DNA of 64,000 nt from an uncultured Oscillospiraceae bacterium (GCA_934512135.1 CAKSWT010000005.1:99900-163899), one strand, 5' to 3'; positions 16,706-25,565 are shown, counted from the first letter of the stretch. The notes: generated by a model from the letters alone, not told the origin. Program-made: numbers and translations.

Positions 16706-16734
16706 TTGCATCTTGCGGGAAAGGGTGCTATAAT
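16706..16734 (+). promoter_or_regulatory. promoter of the rimP-nusA-infB operon
   Basis: TTGCAT (16706-16711), 17-bp spacer, TATAAT (16729-16734). The transcript would start near 16741, giving a leader of about 80 nt that contains the hairpin at 16759-16787. Confidence 0.7.
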
Positions 16735-16758
16735 GGCATTGTAAGTATGGTAGATTGG

Positions 16759-16787
16759 AGAGTGGGCCGGGCGGCCCACTCTTTCTT
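16759..16787 (+). terminator. leader terminator (putative attenuator) before rimP-nusA
   Basis: A perfect 10-bp stem (16759-16768 with 16773-16782) with a 4-nt loop is followed by TTCTT, within the untranslated leader between promoter and rimP. It has the form of a weak intrinsic terminator, the type that depends on NusA. It could give feedback control of nusA. Confidence 0.6.
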
Positions 16788-16819
16788 GCTGAATCATGCA
16801 ATTTTCAGGGAGGCAATAT

Positions 16820-17278
16820 ATGAGCAAGAAGATCACACAGCAGGTTTGGGAGCTGGCTCAGCCTGTGGTAGAGAGCTTTGGTCTCCGGCTATGGGACGTG
16901 GAATACGTTCGGGAAGGCGCCGATTGGTTCCTGCGGCTGTACATCGACAAGGATGGGCCGGTGGACATCAATGACTGTGAAAAGGTCTCCCGGGCGATTG
17001 ACCCGCTGCTGGACGAAAAGGACCCGATCCCCGACAGCTATTCTTTTGAGGTTTGCTCCGCCGGATGCGAGCGGGTGCTGAAGCGCCCCGGCGATTTTCA
17101 GCAGTTCCTGGGCAGCAAGGTTCTGGTGAAGCTGTATCGTCCCCGGGAGGGCCGGAAAGAATATGTGGGCGTCCTGAAGGCGTATGCCGACGGCGTGACC
17201 ACGGTGGAGACGGATCAGGGAATCATGGAATTTACGCCGGAAGAGACCGCACTGGTGCGGCTCTATGCCGAGTTTTGA
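16820..17278 (+). CDS. rimP: Ribosome maturation factor RimP
   Basis: 152 residues, normal length. The N-terminal alpha/beta domain carries LWDVEYVREGADWFLRLYID and SRAIDPLLDEKDPI, and the C-terminal SH3-like domain includes SAGCERVLKRPGDF, the family signature at the domain junction. RimP assists late 30S subunit assembly in the cytosol. The start at 16820 is preceded by GGGAGG; a start at 16796 would remove this site. First gene of the operon, 17 nt before nusA. Confidence 0.95.
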   Translation: MSKKITQQVWELAQPVVESFGLRLWDVEYVREGADWFLRLYIDKDGPVDINDCEKVSRAIDPLLDEKDPIPDSYSFEVCSAGCERVLKRPGDFQQFLGSKVLVKLYRPREGRKEYVGVLKAYADGVTTVETDQGIMEFTPEETALVRLYAEF

Positions 17279-17295
17279 ATGGAGGAATCGGAAAA

Positions 17296-18462
17296 ATGAA
17301 TGCCGAAATCATGGGAGCTCTGGAACAGCTGGAGCGGGAAAAGGGCATCCCCAAGGATTATATGCTGGAAAAAATCACCCAGGCCCTGCTGGCCGCCTAT
17401 AAAAAGGACCACACCGGCTACACGGAAAATGTGGTGGTGGACATTGTGGACGGGGAGATGAAGCTCTTTGTTCAGAAGGAAGTGGTGGAGGACGTGATGT
17501 TCCCCGGCACGGAAATTTCCATGATGGATGCCCGGAAGCTGGATCCTGCGGCCACAGAGGGAGACGTAATTAACGTGGAAATCGAGGCCAAGCAGTTTGG
17601 CCGGATTGCCGCCCAGACCGCCAAGGGCGTGATTATTCAGGGAATCCGCGAGGCGGAACGGGGGGTTGTCTTTGACAAGTTTAACTCCAAGTCCCATGAG
17701 ATGCTTACCGGAACGGTTCTGCGGATCGAGCCGGATACCGGGGATATGACCATCCAGATTGGTACCGGCTCCGACAAGACCAATGCCCTGCTGGCAGCGG
17801 GGGAGCAGGTGAAGGGCGAGAGCTACACCGAGGGACAGACCATCCGTGTGTATGTGGTAGACGTGCGCCGGAGCAATCACGGTCCCCAGGTCATTGTGTC
17901 CCGGACCCATCCTGGTCTGGTCAAGCGGCTCTTTGAGCTGGAGGTTCCCGAAATCGCCGACGGTACAGTGGAGATTAAGTCCATTGCCAGAGAAGCGGGA
18001 AGCCGCACGAAAATTGCCGTCTGGGCTGCGGACCCGGACATTGACGCCGTGGGTACCTGCGTCGGCCTTCGGGGCGCCCGGGTAGGCGCCGTGGTGGACG
18101 AGCTGGGCGGCGAGAAAATGGACATCATCAAGTATTCTGAGGATCCGGCGGAGTTTGTGGCGGCAGCCCTTTCCCCGGCCAGCGTAATTGAGGTAAAGAC
18201 CCAGGCCGGCAGCAAGAACTGCCGTGTGGTGGTGCCGGATGACCAGCTCTCTCTCGCCATCGGCAAGGAGGGGCAGAACGCCCGGCTGGCGGCCCGGCTG
18301 ACCGGCTATAAAATCGACATCAAGTCCCAGAGTGCCGCAGAGGCCCTGGAGCAGGAAGAGGCCCTGGCGCAGGAGGAGAACCTGGAGGAAGAGCTGCTGC
18401 TGGACGACGAGCAGGAGGCCACCCAGGAGACCGCGGCGGCCGACGAGGCACAGCCTGAGTAA
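17296..18462 (+). CDS. nusA: Transcription termination/antitermination factor NusA
   Basis: 388 residues. The N-terminal RNAP-binding domain is about residues 1-130. The S1 domain follows, then two KH domains with SRTHPGLVKRLFELEVPEI, AREAGSRTKIAV, GTCVGLRGARV and LSLAIGKEGQNARLAARLTG. The C-terminus (about 35 residues) is a strongly acidic Glu/Gln tail instead of the extra domains of E. coli NusA, as usual in Firmicutes. NusA binds RNA polymerase, promotes pausing and stabilises terminator hairpins. GGAGG lies before the ATG. It is second in the operon and may control the leader terminator at 16759. Confidence 0.96.
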   Translation: MNAEIMGALEQLEREKGIPKDYMLEKITQALLAAYKKDHTGYTENVVVDIVDGEMKLFVQKEVVEDVMFPGTEISMMDARKLDPAATEGDVINVEIEAKQFGRIAAQTAKGVIIQGIREAERGVVFDKFNSKSHEMLTGTVLRIEPDTGDMTIQIGTGSDKTNALLAAGEQVKGESYTEGQTIRVYVVDVRRSNHGPQVIVSRTHPGLVKRLFELEVPEIADGTVEIKSIAREAGSRTKIAVWAADPDIDAVGTCVGLRGARVGAVVDELGGEKMDIIKYSEDPAEFVAAALSPASVIEVKTQAGSKNCRVVVPDDQLSLAIGKEGQNARLAARLTGYKIDIKSQSAAEALEQEEALAQEENLEEELLLDDEQEATQETAAADEAQPE

Positions 18463-18512
18463 AAGCCCCTTCCCCATTTGACATAAGAACCATTTTTCTG
18501 AAGAGGTGCGCT

Positions 18513-18782
18513 ATGAAAAAAATCCCTATGCGACAGTGTGTGGGCTGCCGGGAAATGAAACCGAAAAAGGAGTTGGTCCGGGTGGTGAAGTCTCCCACGG
18601 GAGAGATTGCCATGGACCTTCGGGGCAAAGCACCGGGCCGCGGCGCATATGTGTGCCGGAACCTGGAGTGCCTGCGGAAGGCCATCCGCTCAAAGGCTCT
18701 GGAGCGGGGATTTTCAACTGCCATCCCCCAGGAGGTCTACGACCGCCTGCTGAAAGAATTGGAGGCGGAACCTGATGCTTGA
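18513..18782 (+). CDS. ylxR: YlxR/RnpM (DUF448) RNA-binding protein
   Basis: 89 residues. Begins with RQCVGCREMKPKKELVR and contains GRGAYVCRNLECLRKA, the two DUF448 motifs. It is small and basic. B. subtilis YlxR (RnpM) has been reported to bind and modulate RNase P, and the gene is found between nusA and the L7Ae-like gene throughout Firmicutes. GAAGAGGTG precedes the ATG. Its end overlaps the next gene by 8 nt. Confidence 0.92.
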   Translation: MKKIPMRQCVGCREMKPKKELVRVVKSPTGEIAMDLRGKAPGRGAYVCRNLECLRKAIRSKALERGFSTAIPQEVYDRLLKELEAEPDA

Positions 18783-19185
18783 AAAGGCCCTCGGCCTTCT
18801 GGCCATTGCGCAGAAGGGCGGTAATCTGGAGATCGGCGAAGAGCCGGTGGGAACGGCGGCCCACGGAGGAAAGGCGAGGCTCATCATCCTCGCTTCCGAT
18901 GCCGCAGACCACACCCAACGCAGAGCCAGGTCCTATGGGTCCCTCCATGAGACCCCCATTGTGACGCTGGAGACGGATAAGCAGACGCTGGGCAGTGTAT
19001 TTGGCCGCAGCTCGGTGGCCATGGCGACACTGACGGATGTGTTCCTGGCCAAGGCGTTTTTGGAGCGCCTGGAGGACCGGGAGCGCTATGCCCAGCAGCT
19101 GGCGGCAGTGACGGAGAAAGCGGCCGTTATGGCAAAGCGCAAACGGGAGAAGCCGCGGCGCAGTCGGAAAAAAGGAACGAGATAG
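18775..19185 (+). CDS. ylxQ: Ribosomal L7Ae-family RNA-binding protein YlxQ
   Basis: 136 residues. The L7Ae/L30e/Gadd45 fold covers about the first 100 (LGLLAIAQKGGNLEIGEE, ARLIILASDAADHT, LGSVFGRSSVAMATLTD), followed by a very basic tail (KRKREKPRRSRKK). Family members bind kink-turn RNA; the precise target of YlxQ is not established. It overlaps ylxR by 8 nt, implying translational coupling, and precedes infB by 17 nt. Confidence 0.9.
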   Translation: MLEKALGLLAIAQKGGNLEIGEEPVGTAAHGGKARLIILASDAADHTQRRARSYGSLHETPIVTLETDKQTLGSVFGRSSVAMATLTDVFLAKAFLERLEDRERYAQQLAAVTEKAAVMAKRKREKPRRSRKKGTR

Positions 19186-19202
19186 AATTTGGAGGTGGCT
19201 CT

Positions 19203-21659
19203 ATGAGCAGTTTTGTGAAATATAAGATTCGTGAGGTCGCAAAGGATTTTGACCTGCCCCCCAAGACCGTGGTGGGCCTGGTCGGAGAATATTTTGAGGC
19301 GCCCAAGTCCAGCGCTCAGGTGCTGACGGACGAGCAGCTGAATGTGGTGTTTGACCGGATTACCCGGGATCATCAGATTGATTCCATTGAGGAGGTATTC
19401 GCAGCGGCGAAGCCTGCGCAGCCCGATGAGCCGGAGCTGCTGGTGGTGGAGGATGCCCCGGCCCAGCCGGAGGCGAAGCCTCAGGCCCGTCCCCAGGGCG
19501 GTCAGCAGCCCCAGGGCAATCGTCTGCAGGGGGGCGCTCAGGCCACCACACGGCCCCAGACCGGCAGCCGGCAGAATACCGGCCGGCCGCAGCAGGGGGC
19601 TCGTCCCCAGGGCGGTCAGCAGGGAGCCCGTCCCGGACAGCCCGCAGCGTCTGCCGGGGCCCAGGACCAGCAGCCTAAGCGCAAAAAGGAGCGCCGGGTG
19701 GTGGATACCTCCCGGGTGGTGGTGAATGCGGAGCGTTTTGATGACCGGGTGGATGCCCTGGTGCCGGAGCGCGCCCAGAAGTACACCAACAAAAAAGAGC
19801 GCGTGGGCAACAAGAACAACAAGAAGCGGGGCAACTTCGGGACGAAGCGCCGGGACGAGGAGCAGGAGAAGATGCGCCGGCTCCAACTGGAGATTGCCAA
19901 GAAGGCCCCGGTGAAGGTGCTGATTCCCGACGAGATCAGCGTAGGGGAGCTGGCGTCCCGAATGAAAAAGACCGGGGCAGAGGTGGTCAAGTGCCTGATT
20001 AAGAACGGCATTATGGCCTCTGTTTCCGAGGTCATTGACTTTGACACCGCGGCAATCATTGCCGAGGAAATGGGCTGCAAGGTGGAGAAGGAGATCATTG
20101 TCACCACCGAGGAGCGGCTGATTAATGACCATGTGGACACCGAGGAGGAGCTGGAGAACCGTCCCCCTGTGGTGGTGGTTATGGGCCACGTTGACCACGG
20201 CAAGACGTCCCTGCTGGATGCGGTTCGGAAAAGCCATGTGGCGGCCGGTGAAGCCGGCGGCATTACCCAGGCCATCGGCGCCTATCAGGTGGAAGTGGGC
20301 GGCAATGTAATCACCTTCCTGGACACCCCCGGCCATGAGGCGTTTACCTCCATGCGTGCCCGGGGCGCCATGTGCACCGATATTGCAATCCTGGTGGTGG
20401 CGGCAGACGACGGCATTATGCCCCAGACGGTGGAGTCCATCAACCACGCCAAGGCCGCAGAAATTCCCATTATTGTGGCCATCAACAAGATGGATCTGCC
20501 CGGCGCCAACCCGGACCGTATTAAGCAGGAGATCATGAAGTACGACCTGATTCCTGAGGAATACGGCGGAGACACCATTATGTGCCCCATTTCCGCCAAA
20601 ACGGGCATGGGCATCCAGGAGCTGCTGGAGATGGTGGTTCTGGCCGCTGAAATGCGGGAGCTGAAGGCCAATCCCAACCGGGAGGCCTCCGGTACGGTGA
20701 TTGAGGCACGACTGGATAAGGGCCGCGGCCCGGTGGCTACGCTGCTGGTGCAGAACGGCACCCTGAATCAGGGAGACGTAATCATTGCCGGTACAGCGGT
20801 GGGCCGTGTTCGGGCGATGACGGATTATCGCGGCAAGGCCATGAAAAAGGCCGGTCCCTCTGTGCCGGTGGAGATCATCGGTATGGCGGAGGTCCCCCAG
20901 GCGGGAGATACCTTCAATGCGGTGGCAGACGAGCGCATGGCTCGCCAGTTGGCCGAGGAGCGGAAGCAGGCGGAGAAGGACTCCAAGGTTAAAAGCCTCA
21001 CCGGCTCCGTCACCCTGGAAAATCTCTTTGCCCAGATGCAGGAGGGCAGCATGAAAGAGCTGAATATCATCGTCAAGGCCGATGTTCAGGGCTCCGCGGA
21101 GGCGGTGAAGGCCAGCCTTCAGAAGCTGTCCAATGACGAGGTCCGGGTGAAGGTGATCCACTCCGGCGTAGGCGCCGTCAACGAGTCCGACGTGCTGCTG
21201 GCCTCTACCTCCAGCGCCATTATCGTGGGCTTTAATGTGCGTCCTGACAGCACTGCGGCTGCCAGTGCGGCCCGCAGCGGCGTGGAAATCCGCACCTATC
21301 GGGTCATCTACGAGTGCATCGAGGAGATCGAAAAGGCCATGAAGGGCATGCTGGATCCCAAGTTCAGAGAGGCTGTGATCGGTCACGCCACAGTGCGTCA
21401 GGTCTACAAGGTCTCCTCTGTGGGAACCGTGGCAGGCTGCTATGTGAACGACGGACGGATTGAGCGCAACGGCTCTGTCCGTGTGGTCCGTGACGGCATT
21501 GTGGTCTATGACGGCGCCCTGGGCTCTCTGCAGCGGTTTAAGGATTCCGTCAAGGAGGTCACGGCGGGCTTTGAGTGCGGCATGACCATAGAGAAATACA
21601 ACGACATCAAAGAGGACGACGTCTTTGAGTGCTACATTATGGAGCAGATCAAGGAGTAA
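19203..21659 (+). CDS. infB: Translation initiation factor IF-2
   Basis: 818 residues. The short N-terminal helical domain (1-65) is followed by a Pro/Gln/Arg/Gly-rich low-complexity linker (~70-160), a second N-domain (ISVGELASRMKKTGAEV) and the G domain from residue ~327 with GHVDHGKTS, DTPGHEAF and NKMD. Domains II-IV close the protein. IF-2 places fMet-tRNA on the 30S subunit and hydrolyses GTP on subunit joining. The linker is repetitive (QGGQQ, RPQ units) and differs from ordered sequence, as is usual in this protein. GGAGGTGG precedes the ATG. Confidence 0.97.
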   Translation: MSSFVKYKIREVAKDFDLPPKTVVGLVGEYFEAPKSSAQVLTDEQLNVVFDRITRDHQIDSIEEVFAAAKPAQPDEPELLVVEDAPAQPEAKPQARPQGGQQPQGNRLQGGAQATTRPQTGSRQNTGRPQQGARPQGGQQGARPGQPAASAGAQDQQPKRKKERRVVDTSRVVVNAERFDDRVDALVPERAQKYTNKKERVGNKNNKKRGNFGTKRRDEEQEKMRRLQLEIAKKAPVKVLIPDEISVGELASRMKKTGAEVVKCLIKNGIMASVSEVIDFDTAAIIAEEMGCKVEKEIIVTTEERLINDHVDTEEELENRPPVVVVMGHVDHGKTSLLDAVRKSHVAAGEAGGITQAIGAYQVEVGGNVITFLDTPGHEAFTSMRARGAMCTDIAILVVAADDGIMPQTVESINHAKAAEIPIIVAINKMDLPGANPDRIKQEIMKYDLIPEEYGGDTIMCPISAKTGMGIQELLEMVVLAAEMRELKANPNREASGTVIEARLDKGRGPVATLLVQNGTLNQGDVIIAGTAVGRVRAMTDYRGKAMKKAGPSVPVEIIGMAEVPQAGDTFNAVADERMARQLAEERKQAEKDSKVKSLTGSVTLENLFAQMQEGSMKELNIIVKADVQGSAEAVKASLQKLSNDEVRVKVIHSGVGAVNESDVLLASTSSAIIVGFNVRPDSTAAASAARSGVEIRTYRVIYECIEEIEKAMKGMLDPKFREAVIGHATVRQVYKVSSVGTVAGCYVNDGRIERNGSVRVVRDGIVVYDGALGSLQRFKDSVKEVTAGFECGMTIEKYNDIKEDDVFECYIMEQIKE

Positions 21660-21680
21660 GTCCTGTAAGGAGCGATTATT

Positions 21681-22052
21681 ATGAGTTCCAGCCGAATCGG
21701 CCGAATTAACGAAGAGATCATGCGGGAGCTTAGCTCCGACATCCGAAATCTGAAGGATCCCAGAGTCCAGGGGATGATTAGCATCACCGGGGTGGAGACC
21801 GCCCCGGACCTTCGGACCGCCAAGGTCTATGTCTCCGTGTTTGACAAAAGCCGGAGCCAGGAGGTGCTCAAGGGGCTGAAGTCCGCCGGCGGATACCTTC
21901 GCCGGGAGCTGGGCGCAGCCCTACAGCTCAGATATACCCCGGAGCTGACGTTCCTGGAGGACCACTCCATTGAGCACGGCACGAGAATTTTTGATATTCT
22001 TTCCACCCTGGACATTCCGGAGGACGACCATGACGAACAGGGAAACGATTGA
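21681..22052 (+). CDS. rbfA: Ribosome-binding factor A
   Basis: 123 residues, KH-like fold. It begins SSRIGRINEEIMRELS and contains LKDPRVQGMISITGVE, AKVYVSVF and LRRELGAALQLRYTPEL, then the DHSIEHGTRI segment, all typical of RbfA. The protein binds the 30S subunit during 16S rRNA 5'-end maturation. AAGGAG lies before the ATG. The last 23 nt overlap nrnA. Confidence 0.95.
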   Translation: MSSSRIGRINEEIMRELSSDIRNLKDPRVQGMISITGVETAPDLRTAKVYVSVFDKSRSQEVLKGLKSAGGYLRRELGAALQLRYTPELTFLEDHSIEHGTRIFDILSTLDIPEDDHDEQGND

Positions 22053-22980
22053 TTTTCTCGTCGCCCATGACAACTATCTGATTCTGAACCACCGCCGGCC
22101 CGATGGGGACGCGGTGGGCTCCGCAGCGGCGCTGTGCCTAGGTCTGCGGCAGATGGGAAAACAGGCGGCGGTGTGGAAAAATCCGGAGACCACGGAGCGT
22201 TTTCAGCCCTATCTTGCGGGGCTGGAAACGGAGACGGTGCCGGAGCAGGCCACCATCGTCTCGGTGGATCTGGCCACAGAGGGGCTTCTGCCTCTCAACG
22301 GGGCAGACTTTGCCGGGAAAACGGTGCTGTCCATTGACCATCACATGTCCAATGAGGGCTACGCCCAGAGGACCAATGTGCATCCGGAGTGTGCCGCCTG
22401 CGGCGAGCTGTTGCTGGAGATTTTGAAGGGCCTTGGTTCTGTGACCCGGGCCATGGCGGAGGCCCTGTATCTGGCGATATCCACGGATACCGGCTGCTTT
22501 CAGTATTCCAATGTGACCGGGAACACCCTGCGGGCTGCGGCGGAGCTGAAGGACCTGGGAGCCGACACCTATCCCATCAACAAGGTGATGTTCGGCACAA
22601 AGACCATTGCCCGGCTGCGGCTGGAGGCGGCGCTCACCGAGTCTGCGGAGTTCTATGCCGGAGGGCAGGTGTGTGTGTGCTGCCTGAGCCGGCAGATGAT
22701 GGCGGAGCTGGGGGCGTCGGAGGACGACGCCGATGACATTTCCGGCTTTCCCCGAGGAATTGCAGGGGTACAGATCGGCGTGATGATCCGGGAGCCCAAG
22801 GAGGGCGGCGCAAAGCTCTCTCTGCGGACCGGGGAGGATTACAACGCCTCGGCCATCTGCGGGGAGCTGGGAGGCGGCGGCCACAAGGCGGCAGCCGGTG
22901 CATCCGTCTCCGGAGATATGCAGGAGGCCAAGCGCCGGATTCTCCTGGCCATTGCCAAGCATGGCGTGGTGCTGGAATGA
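22030..22980 (+). CDS. nrnA: DHH-family nanoRNase/pAp phosphatase NrnA
   Basis: 316 residues. The DHH domain carries HRRPDGDAVGS and SIDHHMSNEGYA; the DHHA1 domain ends with the RNA-binding GGGGHKAAAGAS. NrnA degrades 2-5 nt RNA fragments and dephosphorylates 3'-phosphoadenosine 5'-phosphate, replacing Orn in Firmicutes. The ATG at 22030 overlaps rbfA by 23 nt; an earlier frame from 21970 would overlap more and lacks a ribosome site. Its stop overlaps the truB start (ATGA). Confidence 0.93.
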   Translation: MTNRETIDFLVAHDNYLILNHRRPDGDAVGSAAALCLGLRQMGKQAAVWKNPETTERFQPYLAGLETETVPEQATIVSVDLATEGLLPLNGADFAGKTVLSIDHHMSNEGYAQRTNVHPECAACGELLLEILKGLGSVTRAMAEALYLAISTDTGCFQYSNVTGNTLRAAAELKDLGADTYPINKVMFGTKTIARLRLEAALTESAEFYAGGQVCVCCLSRQMMAELGASEDDADDISGFPRGIAGVQIGVMIREPKEGGAKLSLRTGEDYNASAICGELGGGGHKAAAGASVSGDMQEAKRRILLAIAKHGVVLE

Positions 22981-23852
22981 ACGGGGTTATAGGAATCGAC
23001 AAGCCCCGGGACTGGACCAGCCACGATGTGGTGGCCAAGCTTCGGGGAATCTGTCAGGAGCGGCGCATCGGACACTCCGGGACGCTGGACCCCATGGCCA
23101 CCGGGGTGCTGGTGGTGTTTCTGGGCCGTGCCACCCGGGCAGTGGAGCTGTGCGAAAACGATGAAAAGGAATATGTGGCGGGGTTACAGCTGGGAAGAAT
23201 CACCAATACCCAGGACATCACCGGAGAGACGATCGAAACGCATCCGGTGGACGTGACGGAGGAAACGCTCCGCCGGACCCTGGAGCAGTTTGAGGGAGTC
23301 CAGCAACAGATTCCACCTATGTATTCCGCAGTGAAGATCGGTGGGAAGAAGCTCTACGAGCTGGCCCGAAAGGGACAGAGCGTGGAGCGTAAGCCCCGGG
23401 AGATCACCGTTTCCCGGATGGAGCTGCTGTCCTTTCAGGGGACGGAGGCCCGGCTTCGGGTGCGATGCTCCAAGGGGACCTATGTGCGAACCCTCTGCCA
23501 TGATATTGGGATGACGCTGGGCTGCGGCGGCTGCCTGTCATCTCTGCGAAGGACCATGGCCGGACGGTTTTCCTTGGAGGACTGTGTGACCCTGAAACAG
23601 GTTCAGGCGGCCCGGGAACAGGGGAATCTGGCAGAATTGGTGCGTCCGGTGGACAGCCTGTTCCGAGAGGTCCCGGCGCTGACCCTGGAGGAGCGCTGGA
23701 CGGTCCGCTGTAAAAACGGCGGGGAGATTCCCATGCCCACAGCGGCAGAGGGACCATACCGGGTCTATGGCCCGGGAGGGGAATTCCTGATGCTGGGCCA
23801 GGTCCGGCAGGGGACCCTTCGGACGGTGAAAAGTTTTTTTGAGGTGAAATGA
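22977..23852 (+). CDS. truB: tRNA pseudouridine-55 synthase TruB
   Basis: 291 residues. N-terminal GVIGIDKPRDWTSHDVV and the catalytic SGTLDPMATGVLVV with its Asp are diagnostic; CSKGTYVRTLCHDIG and a short PUA-like C-terminus follow. TruB makes the universal T-loop pseudouridine in tRNA. Translationally coupled to nrnA by a 4-nt overlap and followed after 3 nt by ribF. Confidence 0.96.
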   Translation: MNGVIGIDKPRDWTSHDVVAKLRGICQERRIGHSGTLDPMATGVLVVFLGRATRAVELCENDEKEYVAGLQLGRITNTQDITGETIETHPVDVTEETLRRTLEQFEGVQQQIPPMYSAVKIGGKKLYELARKGQSVERKPREITVSRMELLSFQGTEARLRVRCSKGTYVRTLCHDIGMTLGCGGCLSSLRRTMAGRFSLEDCVTLKQVQAAREQGNLAELVRPVDSLFREVPALTLEERWTVRCKNGGEIPMPTAAEGPYRVYGPGGEFLMLGQVRQGTLRTVKSFFEVK

Positions 23853-23855
23853 CGG

Positions 23856-24752
23856 GTGAAAGAACATACACGGGTGATTGCCCTGGGTTTTTTTGACGGA
23901 GTCCATGTGGGACACGCCAGCCTGATCAATATGGCCAAACAGCGCGCCGGAGAGCTGGGGCTTCGTCCGTCGGTGATGAGCTTTGATCTCCATCCGGACA
24001 CACTGGTGGCCAATAAGCCGGTTTGGCTGATCAATTCCATTCAGGATCGAAAGGAAATCCTGCACCGATGCTTTGAAATCGATGATGTGATCCTGGTACA
24101 CTTTGACCAACGCATGATGCGTATGCCCTGGGACGAGTTTGTGGAAAACTATCTGGTGGGAGAGCTGGATGCGGCCCATCTGGTCTGCGGCTATGATTTT
24201 CGCTTCGGCGACAAGGGACAGGGAAATCCCCAGCGACTGGCGGAAAAATGCCGGGAGCTGGGAATTGGACTGGACGTGATGCCCCAGGTGTCCCTGGAGG
24301 GAATCGTGGTGAGTTCCACCTATATCCGGACGCTGGTTGAGCGGGGGGACATGGAGACCGCGGCGCGGTTCCTGGGTCATGCGCACTGCCTGTCGGGGCC
24401 TGTGGTCCATGGCCGGGCCCTGGGACGCACCATCGGCATTCCCACGGCCAATCTGCTGATCCCGGAAAATGTACTGGTGCCGGCCCATGGGGTCTATGCC
24501 ACCAGGGTGACGCTGCCGGACGGAAGCGTCAAGCTGGCAGTGACCAACGTGGGGGTTCGCCCCACGGTGGATGACTCTCGGAAGGTCACCGTGGAGCCGT
24601 GGATTCTGGACTTTGAGGGGGATCTCTACGGACAGCATATCCGTGTGGATTTCTGCAAAATGCTTCGGGGTGAGATGAAATTTTCGGGACTTCCGGCTCT
24701 GCGCCAGGAAATCCTGAAAAATGCCCAGGAGACCAGAGCCCTCCTGTCGTAA
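23856..24752 (+). CDS. ribF: Bifunctional riboflavin kinase/FAD synthetase
   Basis: 298 residues. The N-terminal adenylyltransferase domain has GFFDGVHVGH and SSTYIR. The C-terminal flavokinase domain has GRTIGIPTANL and GVYATRV plus the terminal DFEGDLYGQ/FCKML motifs. It converts riboflavin to FMN and FAD, feeding the flavoproteins in this window, and works downstream of RibU. It uses a GTG start at 23856, 3 nt after truB, with GAGGTGAAAT upstream. Last gene of the rimP operon; a terminator follows. Confidence 0.95.
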   Translation: MKEHTRVIALGFFDGVHVGHASLINMAKQRAGELGLRPSVMSFDLHPDTLVANKPVWLINSIQDRKEILHRCFEIDDVILVHFDQRMMRMPWDEFVENYLVGELDAAHLVCGYDFRFGDKGQGNPQRLAEKCRELGIGLDVMPQVSLEGIVVSSTYIRTLVERGDMETAARFLGHAHCLSGPVVHGRALGRTIGIPTANLLIPENVLVPAHGVYATRVTLPDGSVKLAVTNVGVRPTVDDSRKVTVEPWILDFEGDLYGQHIRVDFCKMLRGEMKFSGLPALRQEILKNAQETRALLS

Positions 24753-24759
24753 ATTAAAC

Positions 24760-24802
24760 GTCCCCGAGGCGGCACTTTACTTTGCCGTCTCGGGGACATT
24801 TT
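24760..24802. terminator. bidirectional terminator between ribF and the GNAT gene
   Basis: A 15-bp stem (24760-24774 with 24783-24797) with an 8-nt loop is followed by ATTTTC on plus and a T-rich stretch on minus. Confidence 0.88.
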
Positions 24803-24829
24803 CGGCCTGTGGGGAAGAAGTTGATGAGG

Positions 24830-25501
24830 CTACAGCCGGTACCACTGAGATTCCGTGCCGGAGACGGTAAACCCCAAGTGGTCGTAGAGCGCAAGGGCAG
24901 AATCGTTGTCGGACACCACCGTCAATGTGAGCTCCGGGCCGGGACAGCGGGAGAGTAGGGCCAGGGTCAGCGCCTGCCCCCGGCCGTGACCACGGAATTC
25001 CGGGAGAAGCCCTACGGCGGCCAGCTCGTTTCCGTGAAGCTCCCCCATTCCCCAGGGAACCTCGGCGGAGTCCAGGGCCAGGAAGCCCCGGTGGCCGGAG
25101 CGGTAGATTCGCTGAATCTGCGCTCGGTCATAGGTGAGGGCGTGAGACACATCCCGAAAGCAGATGTTGTAGATCCGCTGATAAATGGGGTCGTTCTCCG
25201 GGGAGATGGGAATCAGGGAAAGGTCATGGACGGGAGAGGGCAGCATATTTTTTTTGATATGGAGACGGTAGATGTCATAGGCGTGGGGAAGGGAAAGGAC
25301 GCAGCCGGTGTCTCCCGGGGAGACAAAAACCTGCTGGGCGCCGCACCCACGGCAGAACCTGCCGCATTCCTCCAGCAGCACGGGAAGGCCCTTGGGCAGA
25401 ACCGTGCGAAGCAGGACGTAGGCGGTGTGTTTGTGGGGGATCTCCTTGAGAATCAGGGTGGCGGTGCCCCCCTGGGAGAGAAATACGGGAATATTTTGCA
25501 T
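24830..25501 (-). CDS. GNAT-family acetyltransferase
   Basis: 223 residues. A clear C-terminal GNAT core is visible: AAVGLLPEFRGHGRGQALT (acetyl-CoA pyrophosphate loop), then TVVSDNDSALALYDHLGF. The N-terminal half contains CGRFCRGCGAQQVFVSP and is not assigned. Substrate unknown. The start at 25501 lies about 16 nt downstream of a -10 box, so the transcript would have a very short leader and no strong ribosome site; the longer frame to 25648 would run through the divergent pyrB promoter. It is transcribed back-to-back with pyrB. Confidence 0.7.
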   Translation of the reverse strand: MQNIPVFLSQGGTATLILKEIPHKHTAYVLLRTVLPKGLPVLLEECGRFCRGCGAQQVFVSPGDTGCVLSLPHAYDIYRLHIKKNMLPSPVHDLSLIPISPENDPIYQRIYNICFRDVSHALTYDRAQIQRIYRSGHRGFLALDSAEVPWGMGELHGNELAAVGLLPEFRGHGRGQALTLALLSRCPGPELTLTVVSDNDSALALYDHLGFTVSGTESQWYRL

Positions 25502-25517
25502 GTATATCACCGGAGAG

Positions 25518-25546
25518 AGTATACCACGAATCGACCGGGCGGGCAA
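25518..25546 (-). promoter_or_regulatory. promoter of the GNAT gene, near-leaderless
   Basis: Minus strand: TTGCCC (25541-25546), 17-bp spacer, TATACT (25518-25523). The expected start is only about 8-10 nt before the ATG. Confidence 0.5.
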
Positions 25547-25565
25547 CTGTGGGAGAAAATTCTTG

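Noticed and set aside
16659..16819. Degraded or frameshifted fumarase beta subunit after the alpha chain
   Set aside because: Only 161 bp are available, occupied by a promoter and leader hairpin. No fragment resembling the beta chain was found in any frame.
19450..19680. Repeat-rich Gln/Pro/Arg stretch in infB as a mobile or satellite repeat
   Set aside because: It is the normal low-complexity linker of IF-2 and keeps the reading frame.
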